64,000 nt of DNA, from contig NZ_CAJGBN010000001.1 of NCBI RefSeq assembly GCF_904426505.1, positions 806,001 through 870,000 on the forward strand, given 5' to 3'. The notes below the pieces were generated by a model that saw only the letters and a list, made by a program, of their open reading frames with translations, ran no database searches and was not told where the DNA came from. The stretch comes from Rubrivivax sp. A210 (GTDB lineage: Bacteria > Pseudomonadota > Gammaproteobacteria > Burkholderiales > Burkholderiaceae_C). Numbering within the stretch: the stretch's first letter is position 1; the number at the start of each line of letters is the position of its first letter. Positions 34,280 through 42,957 of this stretch are shown one piece after another. The translations under genes and the position numbers were made by a program.

Positions 34280-36481
34280 TCAGCGGCCCCGTCCACCGCG
34301 ACCGCGGCCGCGCTGGCCACCACCACCACCATTGCCACCATGACCGCCCGAGGGGCCATTGCCGCCGCCCTGGCCGCCCCTTCCACCACCACCACCACCG
34401 CCGCCACCACCGCCCTTGCGCCCGCCGCGGCCACCGCCGCCGCCCGCGCCCTTGCGGTGAAAGGCATTGGCGCCGATGTAGCCCACCGAGGTCTTGAGCG
34501 GATCGGGGATGGTGGTCGGGTCGGCCGGCTCGTCGCGGCCATGGCCGGCCTTGGCGAAGCGCTTGTCGTAGGTCTGCTGCAGCGGATTGGGAATCGGCCC
34601 GTCGTCCGGGATCTCGCGGCGCTGGCTGCGTTCCAGCTGGGCGGCGCGCTTGTCGTAGGTCTGCAGCAGCGGGCTCGGGATCGGGCCGTCCTCCGGGATC
34701 TCGCGGCGCTGCTGGCGGTCTAGTTGCAGCGCGCGCTTGTCGAAGGTCTGTTGCAGCGGGTTGGGAATGGCACCGCCCTCGCCGGGCTCCGGCCGCGGGC
34801 CGCGCTCGGGCCGCGGGCCGCGGTCGGCGCGCGGGCCTCGCTCGGGCCGCGGACCCCGTTCGGGCTTGGGGCCCCGCTCGGGCCGCGGCCCCCGGTCAGG
34901 GCGCGGGCCGCGGTCGGCGGCACGGTCGGGCGCTCGATCCTGGGTGCGTTCCTGGGCGCGATCAGGCGCGCGGTCCGGGCCACGTTCGCCCGCCTCCTTG
35001 GCGCCACCCTTGCGGCCGCGGCGGTTGCGGCCACGCCGGGCCGGGCCGGCATCGCCCTCGGCCTCGGCGGCCTGGGCACGCGGCCCGCCGGCCAGACGGC
35101 GCAGCGCGCGCAGGTCGTGGTCATCGAGATCGACCCAGACGCCGCGCTTCAAGCCGCGCGGCAGCACCACCGAGCCGTAGCGGATGCGGATCAGGCGGCT
35201 CACGGCATGGCCGACGGCATCGAAGAGCTTGCGCACCTCGCGATTGCGGCCCTCGGTGATGACGACGCGGTACCAATGGTTGACGCCCTCGCCGCCACCG
35301 TCCTCGATGCTCTTGAAGGCGCAGCGCTGGCCTTCGATCTCCACGCCTTCGAGCAGGCGCGCACGCGCCGCTTCGTCGAGCACGCCGAGCGAGCGCACCG
35401 CGTACTCGCGCTCGACGCCGAAGCGCGGGTGCATCAGCTGGTTGGCCAGTTCGCCCGAGTTGGTGAACAGCAGCAGGCCTTCGGTGTTGATATCGAGCCG
35501 GCCCACCGATTGCCACTTGCCCTGGGGCAGGCGCGGCAGGCGGCGAAAGACGGTAGGACGCTGCTGCGGATCGTCGTGGCTGACCACCTCACCGGCCGGC
35601 TTGTGGTAGGCCAGCACGCGCGGCGGCGGCGGCGCGATGCGGTAGCGCACCGGCTTGCCATCGACCTGGATGCGGTCGCCGAAGGAGATGCGCTGGCCGG
35701 TGTGGGCCGGCTCGCCGTTCACGGTGATGCGGCCCTCGACGATCATCTGTTCGAGGTCGCGCCGCGAGCCGACGCCGGCCTGGGCCAGCACCTTGTGCAG
35801 CTTGGGCGCGTCGGGCTCGGCGGCCAGCACGCGGCGCGGCGGCAGGGCCGCGGCAGCGCCTTCGGCACCTTCGGCTTGCTCGGCCGCGGGTTCGATGTCG
35901 AACGCGCCCGACAGCACCTCGGCGAAGACCTCGGACGGATCGGCCGGTGGCGTGCGCGACGGGGCCGGCTGCGCGGCGTCGGCTGACTCGGCCGCCACAT
36001 CAGCCTCGGCCGCGTGGCCCTCGCCTTCGGCTCCGTCAGCCGGCAGCGCGCCTTCGCCCTCGCCTTCACGGGCCCGTTCGCCGCCCCGGCGGCCACGGCG
36101 GCGGTGGCGGCCGCGGCGGGCACCGCGCTCGTCGGCGCCGACAGCATCGCCTTCAGCCGCGACCGGTTCGGCACCAGGTGCCGCCGCCTCGGCGGCAGGG
36201 GCGTCCACCGCAGCCGCCGGGGCGGCGCCAGACACAGGCTCGGCACGAACGGCGGGCGCTGGCTCCGGTTGAGGCGCAGCCTCGGCCGAAGGCGCCATGG
36301 CTGCAGGGGCAGGGGCCGCGTCGCCCGCCGCCATCGCGTCGCCGCCATCGGTGACAGCCGCCACGGTCTTGCGCGGCGCCCGCTTGCGCTTGGGCTTGGC
36401 CGGTGGCGCGTCGGCAGCGCCCTCCCCGGCCGCCACGGGCAGGTCTTCAGGGGTCACGGAATCGGCTTCGGAAGCGTTCAT
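34280..36481 (-). CDS. rluB: 23S rRNA pseudouridine synthase RluB with long low-complexity extensions
   Basis: RluB makes pseudouridine 2605 in 23S rRNA. The recognisable enzyme is central: an S4 RNA-binding domain (about 228-275, [20 protein letters not shown]) and the catalytic domain with [15 protein letters not shown] (catalytic Asp) and [18 protein letters not shown]. At 733 residues it is about 2.5 times E. coli RluB. The N-terminal 225 residues are Ala/Pro/Glu-rich with a basic patch ([11 protein letters not shown]). The C-terminal 270 include basic stretches, [12 protein letters not shown] repeats, three 29-residue tandem repeats and a Gly/Arg tail. The start overlaps scpB by 4 bases (ATGA). 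Such extensions occur in related Burkholderiales; their role is not known to me. Confidence 0.92.
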   Translation of the reverse strand: MNASEADSVTPEDLPVAAGEGAADAPPAKPKRKRAPRKTVAAVTDGGDAMAAGDAAPAPAAMAPSAEAAPQPEPAPAVRAEPVSGAAPAAAVDAPAAEAAAPGAEPVAAEGDAVGADERGARRGRHRRRGRRGGERAREGEGEGALPADGAEGEGHAAEADVAAESADAAQPAPSRTPPADPSEVFAEVLSGAFDIEPAAEQAEGAEGAAAALPPRRVLAAEPDAPKLHKVLAQAGVGSRRDLEQMIVEGRITVNGEPAHTGQRISFGDRIQVDGKPVRYRIAPPPPRVLAYHKPAGEVVSHDDPQQRPTVFRRLPRLPQGKWQSVGRLDINTEGLLLFTNSGELANQLMHPRFGVEREYAVRSLGVLDEAARARLLEGVEIEGQRCAFKSIEDGGGEGVNHWYRVVITEGRNREVRKLFDAVGHAVSRLIRIRYGSVVLPRGLKRGVWVDLDDHDLRALRRLAGGPRAQAAEAEGDAGPARRGRNRRGRKGGAKEAGERGPDRAPDRAQERTQDRAPDRAADRGPRPDRGPRPERGPKPERGPRPERGPRADRGPRPERGPRPEPGEGGAIPNPLQQTFDKRALQLDRQQRREIPEDGPIPSPLLQTYDKRAAQLERSQRREIPDDGPIPNPLQQTYDKRFAKAGHGRDEPADPTTIPDPLKTSVGYIGANAFHRKGAGGGGGRGGRKGGGGGGGGGGGRGGQGGGNGPSGGHGGNGGGGGQRGRGRGGRGR
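34567..34915 (-). repeat. Coding tandem repeats in the RluB C-terminal extension
   Basis: Two repeat families lie side by side. From about 34,785 to 34,915 the codons encode reiterated [24 protein letters not shown] octapeptides. From 34,567 to 34,772 there are three copies of a unit beginning [12 protein letters not shown] and ending [11 protein letters not shown] (29 residues, 87 bases in the first two copies). A fourth, degenerate start follows ([13 protein letters not shown]). The reading frame stays open throughout, so selection acts on the protein. Confidence 0.85.
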
Positions 36482-37248
36482 GGAGGGGTGCCGGTGGCGG
36501 TCGGGGGAGCGGTCAGGGTGTCCGCGTCGGCGCTGGGCGCGACCGCGGGAGTGGGTTCGGCGAGGCGTTCGGGCGCGGCTGCCGCGGAAGGGACGGGCGC
36601 GGGATCAACCGCGGCCTCGGCTGGAACTTGGCCATCGGGCCCGGCTTCGGCTTCGAGGGCCAAGCTGCCTTGCCCGTCTCCGAGCAGCGTGGGCGCGTCG
36701 TCCAGGGCGGCGAAGGCTGCGGGCGTCAGCTCGCTGCCGGGGCCGGATATCTCGGGCAGCTGGTCCAGGCTGGCGAGGCCCAGGTCGTCGAGAAACTGGC
36801 GCGTCGTGGCATAGAGCGCCGGCCTGCCCGGGGCCTCGCGGTAGCCGATGGCCTCGATCCAGCCCCGGTCTTCAAGCTGCTTGACGATGTTGCCGCTGAC
36901 GGTGACACCGCGGATGTCCTCGATGTCGCCGCGCGTCACTGGCTGGCGGTAGGCCACGATGGCCAGGGTCTCGAGCGCCGCGCGGGAATACTTGGGCGGC
37001 TTCTCGGGATGCAGGCGGTCGAGATAGACGCGCATTTCGGGCCGGCTCTGGAAGCGCCAGCCGCTGGCCAGCGCCACCAGCTCGACGCCGCGGCCCTGCC
37101 AGTCCTGCACCAACTCATCGAGCAGGCGGCGCAGCGTGTCCAGGCCCACCTCGCCCTCGAACAAGGCCTTCATGTCGTGCAGCGGCAGCGGCGCGCTGGC
37201 GCAGATCAGCGCCGTCTCGAGGACTCTCTTGGCCTCAGCTGTGTTCAT
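36478..37248 (-). CDS. scpB: Segregation and condensation protein ScpB
   Basis: ScpB is the winged-helix kleisin partner that works with ScpA and SMC in chromosome condensation and segregation. The 256-residue protein has the two winged-helix domains (about 5-165: [54 protein letters not shown]). A non-conserved acidic, Ala/Pro-rich tail makes up the last 70 residues. It overlaps rluB by 4 bases. The scpB-rluB pairing is common. No scpA is in the window. Confidence 0.93.
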   Translation of the reverse strand: MNTAEAKRVLETALICASAPLPLHDMKALFEGEVGLDTLRRLLDELVQDWQGRGVELVALASGWRFQSRPEMRVYLDRLHPEKPPKYSRAALETLAIVAYRQPVTRGDIEDIRGVTVSGNIVKQLEDRGWIEAIGYREAPGRPALYATTRQFLDDLGLASLDQLPEISGPGSELTPAAFAALDDAPTLLGDGQGSLALEAEAGPDGQVPAEAAVDPAPVPSAAAAPERLAEPTPAVAPSADADTLTAPPTATGTPP

Positions 37249-37501
37249 CGAACTGCGTCGGGGGGTAGCCCCCGGTGCACCGGGGGTCTGGGTGAAGCCG
37301 GATCGCGCCGGATTCTTCGGGGGTTCGGGCCCCGCGAGGCCAGGGGCCTGAAGGCGCGGGGGGTACGCACGGTCCGGCAGGGCCGGGACGGGGCAGCGGG
37401 TCGAACAGGCGCGGCACTCAAAGGCACCAGCAGCACTGCGAATGGCGCATTGTAGCCGTGCAGCCGGCTTGCGCGCCCGGGCAATCCCTGGAATCTCCGC
37501 C
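37249..37501 (-). promoter_or_regulatory. scpB-rluB leader/promoter region
   Basis: This 253-base stretch between rluD and scpB has no gene. A -10-like TACAAT is present on the minus strand (complement of 37,449-37,454), which would give a leader of about 190 bases. The leader contains a hairpin at 37,330-37,361 (outer arms CCCCGCG/CGCGGGG, inner arms AGGCC/GGCCT), a G-rich stretch, and the palindrome at 37,269-37,286. The arrangement looks like a structured 5' UTR, but it matches no riboswitch class I recognise. Confidence 0.5.
37269..37286. repeat. Perfect 18-bp palindrome just upstream of scpB
   Basis: CCCCCGGTGCACCGGGGG reads the same on both strands. Its near edge is 20 bases before the scpB ATG, where a Shine-Dalgarno would be expected but none is seen. 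As RNA it would form a strong stem with a very tight loop; as DNA it could be a protein-binding site. Confidence 0.8.
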
Positions 37502-38515
37502 TCAGCCTGCGCCGCCCGTCACGACGGCCCAGGCGGCGGCGAAATCGGCCGGGGGCGGGCAATCGAAGGCCAGTGCCGCGCCGCTGATCGGGTGGGCCAG
37601 GCGCAGCTCGGTGGCGTGCAGGGCCTGGCGCGTGAGGCCCAAAGCCGCACGGCCGCCGTAGACGGCATCGGCCACCAGCGGATGGCCGCGCCAGGCCAGG
37701 TGGACGCGGATCTGGTGCGTGCGGCCGCTGTGCAGGGTGCAGCTCAGCGCGCTGATGGCGTCGCGAGCGGCGCGGCATTCGACATCGGTGCGCGCCGGCT
37801 TGCCGCCCGCCACCACGGCCATGCGCACGCGCACCTGGGGGTCGCGGCCTATGGGCGCGTCGATGCTGAAGGCGGGCTCGGCCGGAACGCCGTGGGCCAG
37901 GGCCAGGTAGCGCCGATGCACCTGGCGCGCCGCGATGGCGCGCACCAGGGCGGTGACGGCCGGCAGCGTCTTGCCGACCATCATCACGCCCGAGGTGTCC
38001 TTGTCGAGCCGGTGCACGATGCCGGCGCGTGGCAGGTGAGCGGCGCCCTCGTGATGGGCGAGCAGACCGTTGAGCAGCGTGCCGGACCAGTTGCCCGGCG
38101 CCGGATGGACCACCAGGCCGGCCGGCTTGTCCAGCACCAGCAGGTGTTCGTCCTCGTACAGCCGGGCCAGCGCCATGGCCTGCGGGCGGAAGGCGCGGCT
38201 TTCCTCGGTGGGCACGAGTTCCAGGCGCAGCAGCTGGCCGGCACGCAGGCGGCGTGAGGCTGTGGAAGAGACGACGCCATCGACCTGCACATGGCCGCGC
38301 TCAATCAGGCCTTGCAAATGGCTGCGCGAGAACTCGGGCGCCAGTTCCACGAGACCCAGATCCAGACGCTGGCCATGCTGGGCGGCACCTACGGCCGCAC
38401 GGCGCAGCTCGGGGGCCGCATCGGGGTCGAACTCAGCGGCCTCGGGTGCCGGGGACGCTGGCGCCACCTCGGCGCCAGGGGGGGCCTCCCTATAATCCGC
38501 GGCTCTCCGACCCAC
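37502..38515 (-). CDS. rluD: 23S rRNA pseudouridine(1911/1915/1917) synthase RluD
   Basis: RluD modifies helix 69 of 23S rRNA. The S4 domain ([20 protein letters not shown]) is followed by the RluA-type catalytic domain with [19 protein letters not shown] (catalytic Asp in HRLDKDTSG) and the [12 protein letters not shown] signature. The start is uncertain: the N-terminal 60 residues are not conserved and no ATG is available. A GTG at 38,515 has AAAGG upstream and does not run into bamD. GTGs at 38,467 and 38,584 are alternatives, the latter overlapping bamD by 55 bases. It is divergent from bamD, a frequent arrangement. Confidence 0.9.
   Translation of the reverse strand: MGRRAADYREAPPGAEVAPASPAPEAAEFDPDAAPELRRAAVGAAQHGQRLDLGLVELAPEFSRSHLQGLIERGHVQVDGVVSSTASRRLRAGQLLRLELVPTEESRAFRPQAMALARLYEDEHLLVLDKPAGLVVHPAPGNWSGTLLNGLLAHHEGAAHLPRAGIVHRLDKDTSGVMMVGKTLPAVTALVRAIAARQVHRRYLALAHGVPAEPAFSIDAPIGRDPQVRVRMAVVAGGKPARTDVECRAARDAISALSCTLHSGRTHQIRVHLAWRGHPLVADAVYGGRAALGLTRQALHATELRLAHPISGAALAFDCPPPADFAAAWAVVTGGAG
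38491..38496 (+). promoter_or_regulatory. -10 element of bamD
   Basis: TATAAT, identical to the sigma-70 consensus, 34 bases before the bamD ATG in an otherwise very GC-rich stretch. The -35 region is poor. On the other strand the same bases read ATTATA, so this may also be the core of the divergent rluD promoter if rluD starts at the downstream GTG (38,467). Confidence 0.6.
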
Positions 38516-38529
38516 CGGCACCTTTCGCG

Positions 38530-39336
38530 ATGACCGTTCAAATGTTGTGGCGCCCTGCGCTGATGGCCCTGCTGGCGCTGACACTGCAGCTCGCGGGCTG
38601 CGGCTCCACGCCCAAGGACGAAGGCGCCGCCACGACGGCGGAGCGATTGTACAAAGAGGCCCTGGAGGACATGGAGTCGGGCAGCTACGAGCGCGCCATC
38701 AAGTCCTTCGAGCGCGTCGAAGGCCTGGCCGCCGGCTCGCTGCTGGCGCAGCAGGCTCTGCTCAACGCCGCCTACCTGAGCTGGCGCAGCGGCGAGAAGG
38801 CGCAAGCGCTGGCCGCGGTCGAGCGCTTCATCAAGCTCAACCCCTCCAGCCCGGCGCTGGACTACGCGCTCTACCTGCGCGGGATCATCAACTTCAACGA
38901 CAACCTGGGCCTGCTGGGCTCGCTGGCCGGACAGGACTTGGCGGAGCGCGACCAGCGTGCCTCGCGCGATGCCTTCCAGGCCTTCAAGCAGTTGGTCGAC
39001 CAGTTCCCGGCCTCGGGCTATGCCGCCGACGCGCGCCTGCGCATGGGCCATATCGTCAACACCCTGGCCTCCTACGAGGTGCATGTGGCGCGCTACTACC
39101 TGCGCCGCGGCGCCTATGTGGCGGCGGCCAACCGGGCCCAGGGTGCGCTGTCGGAGTTTCCGCAGACGGCCGCGGCCGAAGAGGCGCTGACCATCCTGGT
39201 GCAGAGCTACGCCAAGCTCGAGCTCACCGCCCTGCGCGACGACGCCGAGCGCGTGCTGCGCCTGAACTACCCGAACAGCGTCTTCCTGAACGACGGCAAG
39301 GTCGCGGGCAGCAAGCCCTGGTGGAAGCTCTGGTAG
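38530..39336 (+). CDS. bamD: Outer-membrane assembly lipoprotein BamD
   Basis: BamD is the essential TPR lipoprotein of the BAM complex. The 268-residue precursor has a lipobox (LQLAGC, Cys24) and five TPR motifs beginning with AERLYKEALEDMESGSYERA. The family-typical YYLRRGAYVAAANRAQGAL segment is present, and it ends in WWKLW. ATG 38,530 is preferred over ATG 38,542; both would keep the signal. It stands alone on the plus strand between divergent rluD and a convergent helicase gene. Confidence 0.94.
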   Translation: MTVQMLWRPALMALLALTLQLAGCGSTPKDEGAATTAERLYKEALEDMESGSYERAIKSFERVEGLAAGSLLAQQALLNAAYLSWRSGEKAQALAAVERFIKLNPSSPALDYALYLRGIINFNDNLGLLGSLAGQDLAERDQRASRDAFQAFKQLVDQFPASGYAADARLRMGHIVNTLASYEVHVARYYLRRGAYVAAANRAQGALSEFPQTAAAEEALTILVQSYAKLELTALRDDAERVLRLNYPNSVFLNDGKVAGSKPWWKLW

Positions 39337-39349
39337 CCCATTGAAAGCG

Positions 39350-39378
39350 GCGCGGCGGCGGCCGCGGGCGAGCCGCGC
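39350..39378. terminator. Possible bidirectional hairpin between bamD and the helicase gene
   Basis: GCGCGGC (39,350-39,356) and its complement GCCGCGC (39,372-39,378) flank a GC-rich 15-base loop in the 42-base gap between the convergent stop codons. No T-run is present on either side, so termination may need Rho or other help. Confidence 0.3.
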
Positions 39379-41346
39379 TCAGTGCGCCGCGGCCAGCTCG
39401 GCCAGCCAATCCAGCGCCGCGGCCTCGTCGGCCAGGCGCCGCATGGGCGGCAGTGCCGCCAGCAGGCGGCGGCCATAGCGCATCTGCGCCAGCCGCGGGT
39501 CGCACAGCACGAGCAGGCCGCGGTCGGTCTCGCTGCGGATCAGGCGCCCGGCGCCCTGCTTGAGCGTCACCGCCGCCTCGGCGACGAAGTATTCGTCGAA
39601 GGGATTGCGGCCCTGCTCGCGCAGCTGGCGTACGCGCGCCTCGACCAGCGGGTCGCCGGGCGGTGGAAAGGGCAGCTTGTCGATGAGCACGCACTGCAGC
39701 GCGTCGCCCGGCATGTCGATGCCCTCCCAGAAGCTGGCCGAGCCGACCAGCACCGAGCCGCGGCCGTCGCCATAGCGCTGCAGCAGCGCGCGCCGCGGCT
39801 CGCTGCCCTGTACCAGCACCGCCAGACCCTGGGCCTCGGCCTGGTCACGCAGGGCCTGGGCCACGCGCGGCAGCACGCGCAGCGTGGTGGTGAGCACGAA
39901 GGTGCGTCCGCCCAAGGCGCCGGCGCAGCGCCCGGCCAGGGCGCCGACGGCCTCGGCATGGCCGTCGGCATTGGGCAGCGGCATGCGCGAGGGCACCCAG
40001 ACGCAGGCCTGGCGCGCATAGTCGAAGGGGCTGCCGACGCGCAGCTTGGCCGCGTCTTCCAGGCCGCAGGCGCCTGAAAACCACGACAGCGCCTCGTCGT
40101 CGCCCAGCGTCGCCGAGGTGAAGATCCAGGCCTTGGGCGCCTTCTCGCGCTGCTCGGTAAGCATGTCACGGATGTCCAGCGGCGATTCGACCAGGCGCGC
40201 CTGCTGCGGCGAGAGATCGATCCAGCGCACGCGCCCGGCATCGGCTGCGACGCCGAACTGCGCCGCCAATGCCGCCAGCGTGGCGGCACGCTGTTCGAGC
40301 TTGGGAAAATCGGGCGCCGCCTCGGCCACACCGGCCAGCGCCTCGGCCGCGGCGCGCGCCGCTGCCACCAGATCCTGCAGCGGCGCGGACAGGCCCTCGG
40401 CGCATTCCTCCCAGCGCCGCTTGAGCATGCCGCGCGGCTCGCGCATCTCGCCGGCTGCGGCCAGGCGCAGCTGGCGCGCCGCCTGCTCGATGCCGGCCTG
40501 CAGCTCGGCCCAGGGCTGCAGGCCGCGGGCGTGCTGCAGGCCGGCCGCCAACAGGTCGCGACCGAGCTCCAGCGCCTGGCCGGTGGCCAGCGTGGTGCCG
40601 AGAAACTGGATGCCAGCCTCGGCCAGCTGGTGGGCCTCATCGAAGACCGCGGCGTCCACCGTGGGCAGCAGTTCGGCGACGCCACTGTCGCGCAGCGCCA
40701 GGTCGGCAAAGAAGAGGTGGTGATTGACGACCACCAGGTCGGCGGCCATGGCCTCGCGCCGCGCCTGGTTGACGTGGCAGGCGCGGTGCTCCGGGCATTC
40801 GGTGCCGAGGCAGTTGTCGCGCGTCGAGGTGACGAGCGGAATCACCGGCGAGCGCTCGTCCAGGCCCTCGATCTCGGCCAGGTCACCGCTCTTCGTGGCC
40901 TGCGCCCAGACCTGCACGCGATGCAGTGCGCGCACGGCAAAGCGGTCGGGCAGATGGGCCTCGGTCTCGGCCTGCTGCAGCCGCCAGCGGCAGAGGTAGC
41001 TGGCGCGGCCCTTGAGCAGGGCCATGCGCACCGGCACGCCCAGGGCCTCGCGCAGGCGCGGCAGGTCGCGCAGGAAGAGCTGGTCTTGCAGGCTCTTGGT
41101 GGCGGTGCTGACCAGGGCGCGCCGGCCCGATAGCAGCAGCGGCACCAGGTAGGCAAAGGTCTTGCCGACGCCGGTGCCGGCTTCGGCCACCAGGGCCTCG
41201 CGCTGCTCGACCGCCTGCGCCACGCGCGCCGCCAGCTCGTCCTGCTGGGGCCGTGGCATGAAGCCTGGTTCGGCACGCGCGAGGGGGCCGTCGACGGCAA
41301 AGGCCCGGGCCACGGCCGCGGCGAGCGCGGCAGCGCTGTCACTCAC
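39379..41346 (-). CDS. ATP-dependent DNA helicase, DinG/YoaA type (XPD-like, iron-sulfur)
   Basis: A 655-residue superfamily 2 helicase of the DinG/YoaA group, probably a 5'-3' helicase acting on R-loops or damaged forks. It has Walker A (EAGTGVGKT, 55-63) and a DEAH box (VFDEAHQLAE). Four cysteines are suited to an XPD-type [4Fe-4S] cluster, one in SYLCRWRL and three in NCLGTECPEHRACH. The C-terminal motor contains SASFWEGIDMPGD and GAGRLIRSETDRG. A GTG at 41,346 is chosen because it overlaps the preceding stop (GTGA) and yields a typical N-terminus. E. coli YoaA is 636 residues, DinG 716; the length favours YoaA. Confidence 0.9.
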   Translation of the reverse strand: MSDSAAALAAAVARAFAVDGPLARAEPGFMPRPQQDELAARVAQAVEQREALVAEAGTGVGKTFAYLVPLLLSGRRALVSTATKSLQDQLFLRDLPRLREALGVPVRMALLKGRASYLCRWRLQQAETEAHLPDRFAVRALHRVQVWAQATKSGDLAEIEGLDERSPVIPLVTSTRDNCLGTECPEHRACHVNQARREAMAADLVVVNHHLFFADLALRDSGVAELLPTVDAAVFDEAHQLAEAGIQFLGTTLATGQALELGRDLLAAGLQHARGLQPWAELQAGIEQAARQLRLAAAGEMREPRGMLKRRWEECAEGLSAPLQDLVAAARAAAEALAGVAEAAPDFPKLEQRAATLAALAAQFGVAADAGRVRWIDLSPQQARLVESPLDIRDMLTEQREKAPKAWIFTSATLGDDEALSWFSGACGLEDAAKLRVGSPFDYARQACVWVPSRMPLPNADGHAEAVGALAGRCAGALGGRTFVLTTTLRVLPRVAQALRDQAEAQGLAVLVQGSEPRRALLQRYGDGRGSVLVGSASFWEGIDMPGDALQCVLIDKLPFPPPGDPLVEARVRQLREQGRNPFDEYFVAEAAVTLKQGAGRLIRSETDRGLLVLCDPRLAQMRYGRRLLAALPPMRRLADEAAALDWLAELAAAH

Positions 41347-41546
41347 GCCGGCTCGGGCGGATCGAGCTCGCACTCGAGCCGGGCGATCTGGTCGCGCAGG
41401 GCCAGGCGGCGCTTCTTCAGGCGGCGCAGCGTGATCTCGTCGGCCGGGCGGTCGAGCATGTTGCGGTCGATGAGTTCGTCGAGATCGGCGTGTTCGATGC
41501 GCAACTCGATGAGGCGGCGCTGCGGGGAATGCAGGTTCTCGTCCAT
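41343..41546 (-). CDS. YdcH/DUF465 family small protein
   Basis: A 67-residue, highly charged helical protein with the DUF465 pattern (RRLIELRIEHADLDELIDR then LRRLKKRRLALRDQIARLE), which forms a helical hairpin. Function is unknown. ATG 41,546 is the start; the stop overlaps the helicase start by 4 bases, indicating coupled translation. It is divergent from the PP2C gene with a 43-base gap. Confidence 0.88.
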   Translation of the reverse strand: MDENLHSPQRRLIELRIEHADLDELIDRNMLDRPADEITLRRLKKRRLALRDQIARLECELDPPEPA

Positions 41547-41574
41547 TGCTGCACGAAGGGGGGTCTGCGGCGAG

Positions 41575-41582
41575 TTTATATT
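41575..41582. promoter_or_regulatory. Overlapping divergent -10 elements
   Basis: In the 43-base gap between the YdcH and PP2C genes, the only AT-rich bases are TTTATATT. On the plus strand TATATT (41,577-41,582) ends 7 bases before the PP2C ATG, so the transcript would start at or near the start codon. On the minus strand TATAAA (complement of 41,575-41,580) serves the YdcH-helicase pair with a leader of about 20 bases. No clear -35 is seen for either. Confidence 0.5.
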
Positions 41583-41589
41583 CGTCGCC

Positions 41590-42357
41590 ATGCCACCCGT
41601 CGCTCCGTCCTTCCGTTTCAGTGCGGCCACCGGCCTGCACAAGGGTGATCGCGCCTACCAGCAGGACCAGGTCGAGATCATCGTCCATCCCAAGGCGCAG
41701 GGCGCGGTGCTGGGCATCGTGGCCGACGGCATGGGCGGCAAGAGCGGCGGCCGCAAGGCGGCCGACCAGGTGATGCTGACCGCGCGCCAGATCTTCGAGC
41801 GCTTCGTGCCCAGCGAGGACGACGCCGGGCTGCTGCTCAAGCAACTGGTGACCGAATCGCACCTGATGATCAAGCTCACCGCCATCACTGCGGAAGAAGA
41901 GCCGCACAGCACGGTGGCGGCCTTCTACATCGGGCCTCATCTCGACTGCGACATCGTCCACGCCGGCGATTCGCGTGTCTACCACTACCGCGGCACCGAG
42001 ATGATGCGCCGCACCATCGACCATTCCTTCGTGCAGCGCCTGGTCGACGAAGGCAAGATCAGCGAAGAGGCCGCCAACACCCACCCGCAGTCCAACCTGC
42101 TGACAGGCTGCCTGGGCACCCATGCCGAGCCGCCGGTGGCGCTGTGGCACATCGACAGGCTCGAGTTCGGCGACACCCTGCTGGCCTGCAGCGACGGCCT
42201 GTGGCACTACTTCACGCCCAAGGAAATGGGCGCCATCCTGCACGCCCTGCCCCCGCGCGAGGCCGGCGAGATGCTGATCAGCAAGGCACGCCAGCGTGCC
42301 CGCGGGGGCGGCGACAACCTCTCACTGGCCTTGGCGCGGGTCGATCCGCTGCGCTGA
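41590..42357 (+). CDS. PP2C-family serine/threonine protein phosphatase
   Basis: A 255-residue stand-alone PP2C (PPM) domain that should remove phosphate from Ser/Thr proteins with two Mn/Mg ions. The metal-binding aspartates are present: Asp26 in GDRAYQQDQ, Asp46 in VADGMGG, one in CSDGLWHYF and one in GGGDNLSLA. HAGDSRVYHY and NLLTGCLG are also typical. No transmembrane or regulatory domain is attached and no Ser/Thr kinase gene lies nearby, so the partner kinase is unknown. It has no visible ribosome-binding site. Its 3' end is 3 bases from a convergent gene. Confidence 0.88.
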   Translation: MPPVAPSFRFSAATGLHKGDRAYQQDQVEIIVHPKAQGAVLGIVADGMGGKSGGRKAADQVMLTARQIFERFVPSEDDAGLLLKQLVTESHLMIKLTAITAEEEPHSTVAAFYIGPHLDCDIVHAGDSRVYHYRGTEMMRRTIDHSFVQRLVDEGKISEEAANTHPQSNLLTGCLGTHAEPPVALWHIDRLEFGDTLLACSDGLWHYFTPKEMGAILHALPPREAGEMLISKARQRARGGGDNLSLALARVDPLR

Positions 42358-42360
42358 AAC

Positions 42361-42957
42361 TCAACGCGGTGCCGAGGCCGGCACCTGCACCGTGGGCAAG
42401 GCCTGCGGCTTCTTGCCCCGTGCCGCCTGCTCGGCCAGACGACGGGCGATGCGCGCCTGGGTCTGACGCGCCTCTTCGCGGCGGCGCTCGGCTGCGCGCG
42501 CCCGCTCGGCTGCCGCGGCGGCCTGGGCTGCGGCGTGGTCGCGCAACTTCACCTGAGGCCTTTCGGCATGGGGCGCGGCCGATGCGGCCACGCCGGGTGC
42601 CGGGATGGGCAACAGGGTGGGTGCGGAGCCGGCGGGCGGGCGCGTGGCGGCGGCGGCCTGCTTGGCGGCGATGGCCTCGCGGCGCTGCTGGGCGCGCCGC
42701 TGGCGCTCGGCCTCGTCGATGCGCAGTTCGCGGTCGCGCAGCGGCGCCAGTTCGGTGCGCTTGCGCGCCTTGGCCTCGTCCATGCAGGCGGTGACGGCAA
42801 AGCGCTGGGCGCACTCGCGCACAGCCGCGGCATGGCGCTCTTTCACGACGCTGCGCTCCTCGGCGATGCGGGCGCGGCCGTCGTCGTCTGCGATCGCCCC
42901 CGATGCAGCCGTGACGGCCAGCAGCGCGGCCAGCTGCAGCAGCACAGACCTGTTCAT
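42361..42957 (-). CDS. Secreted or periplasmic charged helical protein, function unknown
   Basis: A 198-residue protein with a clear signal peptide (MNRSVLLQLAALLAVTAASG, cleavage near AIADDD). The mature part is highly charged and helical (E/R/A-rich, about 25-95). It is interrupted by a Pro/Ala linker (about 102-130) and followed by another Ala/Arg/Glu helix (about 135-180). Two cysteines (in VRECAQRF and VTACMDEA) could form a disulfide. I do not recognise a family. It begins at the last base of the zapE stop region (1-base overlap), so it is probably the last gene of the zapE transcript. Confidence 0.7.
   Translation of the reverse strand: MNRSVLLQLAALLAVTAASGAIADDDGRARIAEERSVVKERHAAAVRECAQRFAVTACMDEAKARKRTELAPLRDRELRIDEAERQRRAQQRREAIAAKQAAAATRPPAGSAPTLLPIPAPGVAASAAPHAERPQVKLRDHAAAQAAAAAERARAAERRREEARQTQARIARRLAEQAARGKKPQALPTVQVPASAPR

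Noticed and set aside
34567..34915. Periodic repeats resembling a CRISPR-like array
   Set aside because: The repeats are in frame, degenerate at third codon positions and contiguous without spacers; they belong to the RluB coding sequence. No cas gene is present.
39379..42243. A 954-codon form of the helicase
   Set aside because: The upstream part runs antisense through the PP2C gene and over the YdcH gene; the GTG at 41,346 with a 4-base overlap is the natural start.
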